64,000 bases of DNA from positions 62,001-126,000 of the forward strand of contig JAAFJE010000006.1 in the NCBI GenBank assembly GCA_013298025.1, in the 5' to 3' direction. Both the position numbers and the translations under genes were made by a program. Shown piece by piece: positions 34,763 to 43,455 of the stretch; the first letter of the stretch is position 1, and the number at the start of each line of letters is the position of its first letter. Under the pieces are notes generated by a model. The model was not told where the DNA came from, did no database searches, and worked only from the letters and a program-made list of their open reading frames with translations. The DNA comes from Cytophagales bacterium (lineage in GTDB: Bacteria; Bacteroidota; Bacteroidia; Cytophagales; Spirosomataceae).

Positions 34763-35863
34763 TTACTCCAAACAAATATAATAGCTCGTACTTCGGCCGC
34801 CACCTGTTTGAATCAAGATGTTTTTTTGTACTAAATCTGCTAAATCTCTGGTGGCGGTTGCTTTTGAGGTTTTGGTGATGGATTGATACTTCCGAGCATT
34901 CATTCCTCCTTCAAAGGTTTCATCTTGAAGCATTTTGTAGATTACTTTTTGTTGCTTGGCATCTACAAGGGGTTTTATTTTATCTAAAAATCTGGTTTTC
35001 TTTATCGTAAAATGCACAGTGTTAAAGAAATCTTTTTGTGCATCCAATACAACTTTACCAAAATACGCAATCCAATTGTTTACTTTTTTCCCTCGTTGAG
35101 CATTTTTTAATTGCTCGTAATAAATGCCTTTATCTGCGGCAATAGTGGTAGAAAGACTCAGCAAAACAGGACTTTGCAGGTGTTGCGATAAGGCTTTTTC
35201 AGCAATGATTCTTCCGACACGTCCGTTCCCATCTTCAAAAGGATGAATACTTTCAAAATACAAATGGGCTAAACCTGCACGCACAATGGCATTATTGATG
35301 GGTGTTTCTCCTTTGGGATGGGTTGCGTTGAACCATTGAATAAAACGCTTCATTTCGCTAGGAACATCCTTAGAAGGCGGTGCTTCAAAATGTACGATTT
35401 CTTTACCAATCGCTCCCGAAACAATCTGCATGGGTGCTTCGTGGCTACGCCATACGCCTGCATTGACACTGGTATTTCCCAACATAATCGCCTGATGCCA
35501 TTCAAATAGCATCGTTTCATCTAAGGGTTTCTCGAAATGTTCTCTGGAAGTAACAATGGCACGGGCTATGCCTATCGACCGTTTATCTTTAACCGATTGG
35601 ATATTGGTATTGTAGCCCAAATTAATTTTGATAGAAGACATCACATCTTCTCGGCTGATTAATTCGCCTTCAATGGCAGAGGTTTTAATGGCTTCTTTGA
35701 CCAATAAAGTAAGGATAGAAGCCTCCTTTTCATCTTGTGCTAATAGCTGAACGACACCTCCATTTTGCCCAGCAAGTGAATGAAATTGTTTGTCAACTTC
35801 ATCGAAAAGATGAAAGTCATATTCAAACTGCGTCCAGTTGTCCAATTGCCAATGATACATCAT
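34763..35863 (-). CDS. Fic family protein, class II, with C-terminal winged helix
   Basis: A 366-residue Fic-domain protein, likely an AMPylase. The catalytic motif HPFEDGNGRVGR is at 207-218. The N-terminal inhibitory helix motif TSAIEG at 61-66 fits [S/T]xxxE[G/N], placing it in the self-inhibited class II. The C-terminal 80 residues (QKVIYKMLQDETFEGGMN) look like a winged helix. Such proteins modify a target by AMP transfer and often regulate themselves. The start codon lies inside the outer arm of a nested palindrome that also holds the promoter. Confidence 0.9.
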   Translation of the reverse strand: MMYHWQLDNWTQFEYDFHLFDEVDKQFHSLAGQNGGVVQLLAQDEKEASILTLLVKEAIKTSAIEGELISREDVMSSIKINLGYNTNIQSVKDKRSIGIARAIVTSREHFEKPLDETMLFEWHQAIMLGNTSVNAGVWRSHEAPMQIVSGAIGKEIVHFEAPPSKDVPSEMKRFIQWFNATHPKGETPINNAIVRAGLAHLYFESIHPFEDGNGRVGRIIAEKALSQHLQSPVLLSLSTTIAADKGIYYEQLKNAQRGKKVNNWIAYFGKVVLDAQKDFFNTVHFTIKKTRFLDKIKPLVDAKQQKVIYKMLQDETFEGGMNARKYQSITKTSKATATRDLADLVQKNILIQTGGGRSTSYYICLE

Positions 35864-35937
35864 GAGCCGATTAATTTCATTATTCGGCTCAAATATAGCA
35901 AAAATATGAGCCGAATAGCAAAATTAATCGGCTCATG
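35861..35937 (-). promoter_or_regulatory. fic promoter enclosed by two nested perfect palindromes
   Basis: Outer arms CATGAGCCGATTAATTT (35861-35877) and its complement (35921-35937), 17 bp each; inner arms TATTCGGCTCA (35881-35891) and TGAGCCGAATA (35907-35917), 11 bp each. All share GAGCCGA. On the minus strand TTG (35921-35919), 21 nt and TATATTTG (35897-35890) form a good promoter within them. The outer left arm contains the fic start codon. The arrangement suggests tight autorepression by a GAGCCGA-binding protein, perhaps the Fic winged helix. Confidence 0.8.
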
Positions 35938-36029
35938 GGTGAACATAAAGGCTGTTGACCTAATTGCTTGTACCGCTTTTTCGAGGATAACCATGTCTTC
36001 ACCAACAATTATTGCGTTAGCAACTCGTC

Positions 36030-36515
36030 CTAGGCTCTCCACTGAAAAGACTTATCATCAATGGCTCGCATGGTGCAAAGTATGCCGTTGAGATGGTCGT
36101 ACTCGTGTTGGAGTAATTCCGACAAAGCATCTTCTATGTACCAAGATTGTTCCTGCCAATGTTCATTTAAGTAATTTATCGTGAGCGATTTATGGCGTTT
36201 TACTTTTACCAAAAGGTTGGGGAAACTCATACAATCGTCCCAAAGTTCAAACATTTCTTCGCTCAAATTTTCAAAAACAGGATTGATAAAAACCACAGGT
36301 TTATCAATATTCATATAAATGACTCTTTTCATGATGCCCAGTTGAGGGGCAGCGATAGCCCTGCCAAAATTGTACTTCGCCCTGATTTCCTCCATTACAT
36401 TATGCAAATCTGCTACCCATTCTTTCACCAAAGGCAATTCTTCTTTGCGAACAGGTTCACAAACTTCATACAGACGTGGGTCGCCGAGTAACAATAAATC
36501 ATTGAGATGTTTCAT
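36030..36515 (-). CDS. degenerate peptide deformylase
   Basis: A 161-residue protein of the polypeptide deformylase family. Motif 1 (GxGxAAxQ) reads GRAIAAPQ at 51-58; motif 2 (EGCLS) reads DDCMS at 93-97, with Cys95 kept; motif 3 is QHEYDHL at 136-142, with the HExxH metal site kept. The metal ligands are therefore present, while the flanking residues are altered as in type 3 or deformylase-like proteins. It may deformylate other substrates or be a spare copy. It is transcribed in the same direction as fic, upstream of it. Confidence 0.8.
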   Translation of the reverse strand: MKHLNDLLLLGDPRLYEVCEPVRKEELPLVKEWVADLHNVMEEIRAKYNFGRAIAAPQLGIMKRVIYMNIDKPVVFINPVFENLSEEMFELWDDCMSFPNLLVKVKRHKSLTINYLNEHWQEQSWYIEDALSELLQHEYDHLNGILCTMRAIDDKSFQWRA

Positions 36516-36799
36516 ATCTTTGGGTTTGATTGACGAACAGATGTTTACAAGCTATGCAATTATTAGAAACCATACAAATCAAGGATGTAAAATCTTAGCC
36601 TGTAGAATACCCAAAACAGCGATTTACTTCAACAAAATCCCAGAGCCGATGAGGTAATTTTTGATAACAGATTGCACCATTGTTTGTTTGGTGTTTTTGT
36701 TAGCAAAATATTTTAAAAAAACTTCTGTATTTGTTTTTCGTTATTATATTGAGGGTCGTATATTTATCCAAATAATTGGTAATTGTTAAGAATAGAAAT

Positions 36800-37270
36800 A
36801 TGGAATTAAGTATTCAAGGTTTAGATTATCAAGAAGCAATTGACAATAAATCAATTAAAGTTTTTCTATTCATAAGTAAGTTTTCAGAAATAAAAATACC
36901 AAGACTTAGTTTTTTGAATGAGTTTATTATAAATAAACTCGAAAAACTTTCATTAAGATTGTTATTTGAAATAGCTGGATTGAACAATTTTGTTCAAAAT
37001 ATAGACAAAAAAGAAGGAGAAAAATTAATAGATTTATTATCAACAACACTGAAACTTGTAAGTAAAGCCAAAATAGAATTTGAAAAAAAGTCTAATGGAT
37101 ATAAATCAAAGGAATTAATTAATATTTATGCTTGTCTGATTGAAGAAACAGAAAAGATAATTGAGAAAATAGAAGATAATATTTATCAAAATTCCTACTA
37201 CAATCTAACGCTCAGTTCAGTGGCTAATGACTGGGATAATCCAGAAAATGACATTTGGGACACATATTGA
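36800..37270 (+). CDS. putative antitoxin upstream of MazF/PemK
   Basis: A 156-residue helical, very AT-rich gene product that I do not recognise. The last residues, NDWDNPENDIWDTY, are acidic with an N-D-x-W/Y pattern seen at the ends of several antitoxins. It stops 8 bp before the MazF-like gene and shares its composition, so the two form a unit. It is longer than usual MazE proteins. ATG 36800 is used; the frame opens from a TTG 24 bp earlier. The antitoxin role is inferred from position. Confidence 0.65.
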   Translation: MELSIQGLDYQEAIDNKSIKVFLFISKFSEIKIPRLSFLNEFIINKLEKLSLRLLFEIAGLNNFVQNIDKKEGEKLIDLLSTTLKLVSKAKIEFEKKSNGYKSKELINIYACLIEETEKIIEKIEDNIYQNSYYNLTLSSVANDWDNPENDIWDTY

Positions 37271-37278
37271 AGGCACCG

Positions 37279-37614
37279 ATGAAATATAATTTTAAAGACA
37301 TTGTTTTAGTTCCTTATCCATATATAGACAATACTGAACAACGTAAACAAAGACCTGCTTTAGTTGTTGGAAAGTGTAGTTTTAGCCGTTCATATATTTT
37401 AGCTAAAATAACATCTACGATTAGCCAAAATACGCAAGCTTCCTATATTATAAATGACATAGATGTCGAAGAAAAGCTAAAATCAAAATGTCAAGTTTCT
37501 ACCGATATACTCTTTACAATAGCGGAGGAACTTATCGTTAAGAAAATCTCAAGTATGAAACGAGATTCATTTGATAGAGTAAAAGGAATGATTTTAAATA
37601 ATTTTGAAGAATAA
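37279..37614 (+). CDS. MazF/PemK-family toxin
   Basis: A 111-residue PemK/MazF-like endoribonuclease. The N-terminal region MKYNFKDIVLVPYPYIDN and the following KQRPALVVGK give the family beta-barrel signature with the R-P-A-L-V core. Such toxins cut mRNA at short sequences. It is preceded 8 bp away by its probable partner gene, and the stop codon is within the left arm of a strong terminator. The start is at ATG 37279; a longer frame from TTG 37255 overlaps the upstream gene and lacks similarity. The pair is more AT-rich than pheT next to it, which suggests acquisition. Confidence 0.8.
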   Translation: MKYNFKDIVLVPYPYIDNTEQRKQRPALVVGKCSFSRSYILAKITSTISQNTQASYIINDIDVEEKLKSKCQVSTDILFTIAEELIVKKISSMKRDSFDRVKGMILNNFEE

Positions 37615-37652
37615 CCAAAAAGCCACTGATATAATTCAGTGGCTTTTTGGTT
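37613..37652 (+). terminator. 17-bp perfect hairpin terminator overlapping the mazF-like stop codon
   Basis: AACCAAAAAGCCACTGA (37613-37629) pairs with 37636-37652 around a 6-nt loop; the right arm contains a T-run. The stop codon at 37612-37614 enters the stem. Confidence 0.85.
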
Positions 37653-37988
37653 AATAATTTGTAAACTGTAAAATGGCTTATTCCAATTCTGTGATATGCA
37701 AAAATACAAATCAGTTATTAAATAACACAACCTGAAAATACGCCTTCCCTTTGTTGCTGAGGCTCGTTTCGTTGTGCCTCCGACGAGGACGAAAAAAGTG
37801 TTTTTATCCCCAATCAAACATCCCTAAACTGCCGTCGGCACAATCCTTTGGGCGGTCTTCCTATGCCAATCGTCAATATTCGGCTAATATTCAAATTAAA
37901 ACGCTTAACTTTGCGGACTGAAACGTAAAACCCTTGATTTAATAGGCGTTTAAAGAAGGATTATAAGCAACAATAAAAATACAATCTG
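37653..37988 (+). other. 336-bp region before pheT
   Basis: It contains the third copy of the TTGCTGATGCTCGTT repeat (37747-37798) and a TAACTTTG element at 37906-37913, 75 bp before the pheT start, without a matching TTG at the right distance. I see no T-box or leader peptide for pheT. Confidence 0.45.
37747..37798 (+). repeat. dispersed repeat, TTGCTGATGCTCGTT family, copy 3
   Basis: TTTGTTGCTGAGGCTCGTTT and GACGAGGACGAAAAAAG, with the same order as copies at 31550 and 32216. Confidence 0.5.
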
Positions 37989-40412
37989 ATGAAAATATCA
38001 CTTAATTGGCTTAAACAATTCATCGAAATTACCGAATCGCCAGAGGCATTAGATGTAATGCTGACAGGTACAGGCTTGGAAGTAGAAGGCATCGAACGAC
38101 ACGACGCTATTGCAGGAGGTTTGCAAGGCTTTGTGGTGGGCGAAGTGCTTACTTGCGAGCGATTTATGGTGAAAGAGAAACAATTGAGCCTTACAACGGT
38201 TGATATTGGGGCAGAAGCACCTGCCCAAATTGTGTGTGGTGCTGCAAATGTTGATGCAGGTCAGAAGGTGATTGTGGCAACGGTTGGTACAACGTTGTAC
38301 GACAAAGAAGGAAAACCTGTATTTAAGATTGACCGTAAAAAAACTTACGGACATTTCTCGGAAGGCATGATTTGTGCCGAAGACGAAATTGGCATTGGCT
38401 CGTCGCACGATGGTATTTTGGTATTAAATACCGATTTGCCTAATGGTACGCCTGCGGCACAATTCTTTAATTTAGAAGCCGACTACGTAATCGAAATCGG
38501 TCTTACGCCCAACCGTGCCGATGCGGCTTCGCATTTGGGGGTTGCCCGTGATATTAAAGCCGTAACGAGTAGAGCTTTGCAATTGCCTTCGGTTGAGGCT
38601 TTTACGGTGACAAACAACGATTATCCTATCGAATTGGTGGTAGAAGATGCTGCCGCTTGTCCTCGTTTTTGCGGTGTAACCATCGACGGCGTAACGGTGA
38701 AAGAATCGCCCAAATGGTTGAAAAAAGCCCTTGATACCATTGGTTTGCGTCCGATAAACAACATCGTTGATATTACCAATTATATTTGTCATGGCTTGGG
38801 CCAACCGATGCACGCCTACGACTGGAATGCCATCAAAGGACAAAAGATTGTGGTAAAAACCCTGCCCGCAGGTACAAAATTCACCACTTTAGACGAAGTA
38901 GAACGGACGTTGTCGGCTACCGATTTGATGATTTGCAATGCCGAAGAGCCAATGGGCTTGGCTGGTATTTTTGGAGGAGCTGCTTCGGGTATCAAAGATT
39001 CAACGACAAGGGTATATTTAGAAGTGGCTTATTTCGACCCAACAGTGATTCGGAAAGCGGCTCAAAAACATGGCTTGAAAACCGATGCTTCGTTCCGTTT
39101 CGAGCGTGGCACCGACCCCAACTTCAAACGTTACGCTTTGGAGTACGCAGCCTTGCTTATTCAAGAGTTGGCTGGTGGGGTAGTGGCTTCGGAGGTTGCC
39201 GATTTTTATCCTAATCCTATTGCCGATTTCGTCGTGCCTGTAACGTACAGAAACATTAATAGGTTGATTGGTAAAACATTAGAAAAAGATTTAATCAAAA
39301 ATATCTTAGTTTCTTTAGATATTCAGATAGCCGACGAAACTGAACTTGGTTTTACGGCTATTGTGCCGCCGTATCGTGTGGACGTAACCCGTGAAGCGGA
39401 TGTAATCGAAGAGATTTTGCGTATTTATGGCTTCAACAATATCGAACTTTCGGCGCATCTTGGAGCGGAATATTTATCAGATTTTCCTGAAAAAGACATC
39501 GAAAAGTTGCAAGCCAAAGTAGCGAATTTGTTGGCTGGAAATGGTTTTTCTGAGATTATTACCAACTCGCTCACCAAGCCTAGTTATGCGGCTTTAATCC
39601 AAAATGATTTGGCTGGCGAAAATGTTGAAATCCTCAATCGCTTGTCGGAAGATTTGGCGGTGATGCGTCAATCAATGCTTTTTTCTGGTTTAGAAACATT
39701 GGCACATAACATCAACCGTCGCCAAAAAGATTTGAAAATGTTTGATTTTGGTAAAACTTACCACAAAATCAACGAAAAATATGTCGAAAAACGCCATTTG
39801 GCTTTGTATATCACGGGTAATACTTGGGCTGAAACATGGCAATTGAAATCGACTAAAGTGGCATTTCATACGCTTGCCAATGCCGTAAATAAGGTGCTGG
39901 CTCGTTTGGGCTTCAAAAACTTCCAAACGAAGCCTATCGAAGCTTCGGCTACGTTCGACTATGGACTTACCTATATTATCAATAAAAAAGAATGTGTAAG
40001 TTTGGGTTTGGTAAAGGCCAAAGTTGCCAAAGCTGCCGATGTCAAGCAAGCGGTCTTTTTTGCTGATTTCGATTGGGATTATTTGTTCAAACAATACAAA
40101 GAAAATGTGGTGTTTGAAGAATTATCAAAATTCCCAGAAGTACGCCGTGACTTGTCGTTGGTATTGGATACGGAAGTGACTTTCGACCAAATTCAGAAAA
40201 TTGCTAAACAATACGAGCGTAACCTCTTGCGTCAGGTCAATGTGTTCGACGTGTATCAAGGCGATAATTTGGGACAAGGGAAAAAGTCGTATTCGGTGAG
40301 TTTTATTTTGCAAGACAACGAACAAACCTTAACCGATAAGGTGATTGACAAAACGATGGAACGCCTGATGGCTGCTTTTGAAAAAGAAGTAGGAGCGGTA
40401 ATACGTAAATAA
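37989..40412 (+). CDS. pheT: phenylalanine--tRNA ligase beta subunit
   Basis: An 807-residue bacterial PheT. It has the N-terminal tRNA-binding (EMAP-like) domain about 40-150, the B3/B4 region about 215-380 (NIVDITNYICHGLGQPMHAYD is the signature), B5 about 405-475, the catalytic-like core about 490-690 and the C-terminal anticodon-binding ferredoxin fold (FPEVRRDLSLVLDTEVTFDQ). It acts with PheS, which is not in the window. It stands alone between the MazF module and a strong bidirectional terminator. Confidence 0.98.
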   Translation: MKISLNWLKQFIEITESPEALDVMLTGTGLEVEGIERHDAIAGGLQGFVVGEVLTCERFMVKEKQLSLTTVDIGAEAPAQIVCGAANVDAGQKVIVATVGTTLYDKEGKPVFKIDRKKTYGHFSEGMICAEDEIGIGSSHDGILVLNTDLPNGTPAAQFFNLEADYVIEIGLTPNRADAASHLGVARDIKAVTSRALQLPSVEAFTVTNNDYPIELVVEDAAACPRFCGVTIDGVTVKESPKWLKKALDTIGLRPINNIVDITNYICHGLGQPMHAYDWNAIKGQKIVVKTLPAGTKFTTLDEVERTLSATDLMICNAEEPMGLAGIFGGAASGIKDSTTRVYLEVAYFDPTVIRKAAQKHGLKTDASFRFERGTDPNFKRYALEYAALLIQELAGGVVASEVADFYPNPIADFVVPVTYRNINRLIGKTLEKDLIKNILVSLDIQIADETELGFTAIVPPYRVDVTREADVIEEILRIYGFNNIELSAHLGAEYLSDFPEKDIEKLQAKVANLLAGNGFSEIITNSLTKPSYAALIQNDLAGENVEILNRLSEDLAVMRQSMLFSGLETLAHNINRRQKDLKMFDFGKTYHKINEKYVEKRHLALYITGNTWAETWQLKSTKVAFHTLANAVNKVLARLGFKNFQTKPIEASATFDYGLTYIINKKECVSLGLVKAKVAKAADVKQAVFFADFDWDYLFKQYKENVVFEELSKFPEVRRDLSLVLDTEVTFDQIQKIAKQYERNLLRQVNVFDVYQGDNLGQGKKSYSVSFILQDNEQTLTDKVIDKTMERLMAAFEKEVGAVIRK

Positions 40413-40430
40413 ATTGAAAATCAAAGTTTT

Positions 40431-40467
40431 AAGGGGAAATGAAAGGCTTTTCATTTCCCCTTTTTTT
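40431..40467. terminator. bidirectional terminator between pheT and NRDE gene
   Basis: AAGGGGAAATGAAA (40431-40444) pairs perfectly with 40449-40462 around a 4-nt loop, followed by a T-run to 40467. The other side overlaps the stop of the convergent NRDE gene. Confidence 0.9.
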
Positions 40468-41164
40468 ATACTTTTAGGTCAGCCAATAAATCATAAAAAG
40501 CCAAATTTGCCTCGTGGTGTTGGTAGCTAATTTGTACGATACATTGCGTAACAAGGTCGTTGTGGCGATTGATACGCATATCGTTGTGCTTATCGCCTGT
40601 GCCACCGTACAAATGAAAATCGAGTAAATGCTCGGGTGTTGGATGAGGATTTTTTTCTAAAAAATCTGCCAACCAAGCGGCTCTTTGTTGTCTAATGGCT
40701 AAAGGATAAAGCGTAGCCGACGACCAAATATGTGCCTGATTTACGGCTTTTTGTTCGCTAAAAAGTTGTTTTCCATCCCACCTAATTTCATGAATCTCAA
40801 CAAGGCTATTTTGTACAAAAACAATAAGCGTAAAGTTTTCAATGCCTTCAAAATCATAGTGTTGACAAAACGATTCAACGCTGCCATACCGAAAAAAATC
40901 AGGAATGATTTGTCCCCTGCTTTGTTTGTAAGGAGGCTGAGGCGTATGTTTTTCAAAAGCACCATTCAACAAACAAAGCGTAAAAGCTTTACTAGACGCA
41001 ATCCAAGTACCGCCAGCCAAGGCATCTTGAGGCATTGTCACCTCGTAGCCGTGCAACGAGTGCGTTTGCGGAGGGAAAGCTTTGGGGCGTTTGAGGGTTT
41101 CATCTCTGTTGTGGGTAACAATAAAATCGGTTTCGTTGGTTGGAATATAAGTTAAAACGCACAT
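40466..41164 (-). CDS. NRDE (TANGO2) family protein
   Basis: A 232-residue TANGO2/NRDE-family protein. The N-terminus MCVLTYIPTNETDFIVTHNRDE has the Cys2 and the NRDE motif that name the family; Cys2 may be the N-terminal nucleophile of an Ntn-hydrolase-like fold after Met removal. The function in bacteria is not established; the eukaryotic TANGO2 is linked to haem or acyl-CoA handling. It is convergent with pheT and sits 90 bp downstream of the DinB-family gene in the same direction. Confidence 0.85.
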   Translation of the reverse strand: MCVLTYIPTNETDFIVTHNRDETLKRPKAFPPQTHSLHGYEVTMPQDALAGGTWIASSKAFTLCLLNGAFEKHTPQPPYKQSRGQIIPDFFRYGSVESFCQHYDFEGIENFTLIVFVQNSLVEIHEIRWDGKQLFSEQKAVNQAHIWSSATLYPLAIRQQRAAWLADFLEKNPHPTPEHLLDFHLYGGTGDKHNDMRINRHNDLVTQCIVQISYQHHEANLAFYDLLADLKV

Positions 41165-41254
41165 GAGTAGTCATGTAAAATGAAAAAATAATGTACTATT
41201 CTGCCTTGTTATTAAAGCAATAGACGCAATGTAAGTGATGTATAAATCACTCAA

Positions 41255-41749
41255 TCACTTATTAGCTTTATACGCTAAAGTTGAATACGCAACGCCAAAG
41301 TTTTCGGGAATATCTACACTTGGAAAAGCTTCATTGAGGGCTATTTTGATAATCGCCAAATGATGAATGGTATGTTCTATCAAATAAACCAATTCCCTAG
41401 AAAAATGCGTAGGCGTTGCCAGACGGTCGTTTGTGCCGTAGTGCGAAACAAGTTGCAAAGGCTTGTCTGTTTCCCAAAGCGTCAGCTTGCCAATGATGGT
41501 AGCAATCACCTGCAAGGCAAAATCTTTGTCTTGTTCAATGCGAAGCTTGCGTTCTCGTGCATCGTAGTTTACCTCACCTGTGACGTAGCCTTTTAGTAAA
41601 CATTGGTAAAATTCTATGATATGCCTCACGTGTTGACTAATAGCGTGTTGATGTAAGGTTTTCAACGGTTGTTTATACTGATTTTCGTCTAGTTTAATCA
41701 AGAGGTCGCTTAGTTGACTCAGCACCTCTACATTGGTTTGTTGTAACAT
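41255..41749 (-). CDS. DinB family protein
   Basis: A 164-residue DinB/YfiT-type four-helix protein. Candidate metal-binding histidines are in QHVRHIIEFYQ (about 39-49) and in EHTIHHLAIIK (about 129-139). The fold is used by metal-dependent thiol-S-transferases and damage-inducible proteins; no substrate can be assigned. It is 90 bp upstream of the NRDE gene on the same strand and may share its transcript. Confidence 0.8.
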   Translation of the reverse strand: MLQQTNVEVLSQLSDLLIKLDENQYKQPLKTLHQHAISQHVRHIIEFYQCLLKGYVTGEVNYDARERKLRIEQDKDFALQVIATIIGKLTLWETDKPLQLVSHYGTNDRLATPTHFSRELVYLIEHTIHHLAIIKIALNEAFPSVDIPENFGVAYSTLAYKANK

Positions 41750-41876
41750 ATATGGCTTTTAGTTTTTTGGAGAAACTTAGGTAAATCTACTGCGTAAGGA
41801 ATGGCGAATCCTGTACGAAAGTTTAGCATTAAAATTGGCGTTACGCCAAAAATACTACATAATTGTGCAATATTAA

Positions 41877-41940
41877 TTTTGATAAAACAAGGTGTAAATT
41901 CCTGAAAATAAGAACACTAAATCTCATTTTTGCATTATTC
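41877..41940. repeat. dispersed intergenic repeat abutting the yceI-like gene end
   Basis: GGTGTAAATTCCTGAAAATA, AACACTAAATCTCA and TTTGCATTATTC in the same order as in the copy at 31631. It runs into the stop codon of the YceI gene. Confidence 0.5.
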
Positions 41941-42471
41941 TTGCACAAACAATTGTACCGATACGTTTACGTCGTTGCTCATGCCCCAAGTACCACCGCC
42001 GACTTGCCAATCTCGTCGGTTCAAGACAAAGTTGGCTTTAAAAATACCTTGGTGTTGGTGTTGCTCAAAACTGAAAGGAATTTTGATAGTTTTGGTGATA
42101 TTTTTCATCGTTAAATGAAACGTACCAAGAAAGGCATTGGCTGTTTGCTCAATTTTTAACGATTGCATTTGTATAACAGGATATTGTTGTACCAAGAAAA
42201 ACGACTCTTTTTCTTTGAGGTGTTTATTCCGTAAATCGTTTTCGGTATCGATACTCGACACCTGTACGGTTGCGTCGATATGGCTATTCGACAAATGGTT
42301 GGCATCGAAAACGATACGTGCATCTAGGTTGCTGAATGTACCGTTGACCGTCGCCCCCAGCATTTTGATGCTGAAAGCCACTTGGGCTTTTTGTAATTTC
42401 CAAGTTTGTGTCCATGCCACAGAACAGGCACAGCCCCACAAACAAACGAGCAAACATAGTTTTGTTTTCAT
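41935..42471 (-). CDS. secreted YceI-like protein
   Basis: A 178-residue periplasmic protein. Signal peptide MKTKLCLLVCLWGCACSVAW, then a YceI lipocalin-like domain (WKLQKAQVAFSIKMLGATVNGTF, then NHLSNSHIDATVQVSSIDTE and the end NRRDWQVGGGTWGMSNDVNV). YceI proteins bind isoprenoid-like lipids. ATG 42471 is chosen because it begins the signal peptide; the frame extends 21 codons upstream without export features. It is 62 bp downstream of the Crp-like gene in the same direction, so that regulator may control it. Confidence 0.85.
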   Translation of the reverse strand: MKTKLCLLVCLWGCACSVAWTQTWKLQKAQVAFSIKMLGATVNGTFSNLDARIVFDANHLSNSHIDATVQVSSIDTENDLRNKHLKEKESFFLVQQYPVIQMQSLKIEQTANAFLGTFHLTMKNITKTIKIPFSFEQHQHQGIFKANFVLNRRDWQVGGGTWGMSNDVNVSVQLFVQE

Positions 42472-42533
42472 AGATAACAAAAGTAAAGATGAATAATAAG
42501 CTCTGATGTCGTGTAGCCGACCAAAAATCAACA

Positions 42534-43208
42534 TTAGGCAAGTGGCTTGATAATTTCTATGGTGTTACGGGTATAATCCAATACACCTTGCTGCTTACAT
42601 TCGCTGAACAGTTGCGTAACCGTTTGGCGTGTAGCACAAATCAGACTGGCAATGTCTTGATGGGTAAGGTAATTGGTCAACAAAATTTTGCCTTCCTGTG
42701 CTTGTCCTTCTTTACTTGCCCAGTCGGCTAAAAACAGTCTGAATCTTGTTCTAACATCTTTAAACATCAAATTGGCATAGCGGTTTTCTAGTCGTTTGAG
42801 TCGGAATCCAATGAGTTTGGTATAATGAAGAGCCAAGCTTGGGTTATGAGCCAAAATATACTCGAAGTCGGCAACCGTAAAGCTACAGCACGTTACCCTG
42901 TCAGACACCGCCACGGCATATTCGTTCGTTTGGTTGTCGGAAAGCGTAAATTGACCAAATAAATCGCCACTTTGTAAAATATCTTTGATGACTTCGTTGC
43001 CATCTGCGTCATTTTCGATAATTTTAATCGTGCCTCTTTTAACGGTATAAACACGCTGTACGTCGTCGTGATTAAAAAAGATGGCTTCACCTTTTTGGGC
43101 AGTTTTAAAATTAGAAATCAAGCAAATTTCCTTTACTTCCTGTGGGTTGAGGTTTGAAAAAAGTTTATGATTTTTCAAATACCAGTATTTTGTTTCGTGA
43201 TTTATCAT
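42534..43208 (-). CDS. Crp/Fnr family transcriptional regulator
   Basis: A 224-residue regulator. A cyclic-nucleotide-binding-like fold at about 15-130 (GEAIFFNHDDVQRVYTVKRG, then SGDLFGQFTLSD) and a C-terminal Crp helix-turn-helix about 150-220 (THQDIASLICATRQTVTQLF). No cysteine cluster of Fnr type is visible, so it is not an iron-sulfur oxygen sensor; the ligand is unknown. It lies upstream of the YceI gene in the same direction. Confidence 0.9.
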   Translation of the reverse strand: MINHETKYWYLKNHKLFSNLNPQEVKEICLISNFKTAQKGEAIFFNHDDVQRVYTVKRGTIKIIENDADGNEVIKDILQSGDLFGQFTLSDNQTNEYAVAVSDRVTCCSFTVADFEYILAHNPSLALHYTKLIGFRLKRLENRYANLMFKDVRTRFRLFLADWASKEGQAQEGKILLTNYLTHQDIASLICATRQTVTQLFSECKQQGVLDYTRNTIEIIKPLA

Positions 43209-43455
43209 AGAATTAAGTTACAAATTAGACTTGAATATTCTTAGGAACTAAATTTACATATTTTTATAGACGAAAAAACCTGATAAACCCGTGTAAATTT
43301 TTTTTGAAAACTTTCCTACATTAATCGCATAGATAATCATTGTTTTTTAGGTCGAAAGCTTTAATTTTTGCGTATTTTTGGAACTCGAAAGCAAAATAAT
43401 TGACCCAAGTATAAGTCAAGTAACCTGACTGCCCGAAAAATATTCAATCCTGCCT

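Noticed and set aside
34233-34803. Open frames on the minus strand over the 84-bp repeats (also 32974-33273)
   Set aside because: They are products of the tandem repeats: no conserved start, the frame breaks at the 85-bp unit, and the peptide is a low-complexity 28-residue repeat. I keep the repeat as a finding but do not call a gene.
35864-36029. Short minus-strand frame between fic and the deformylase gene
   Set aside because: It runs through the palindromic promoter region and has no start signal or similarity.
37653-37988. T-box or attenuator leader for pheT
   Set aside because: No specifier stem, T-box sequence or Phe-rich leader peptide is visible.
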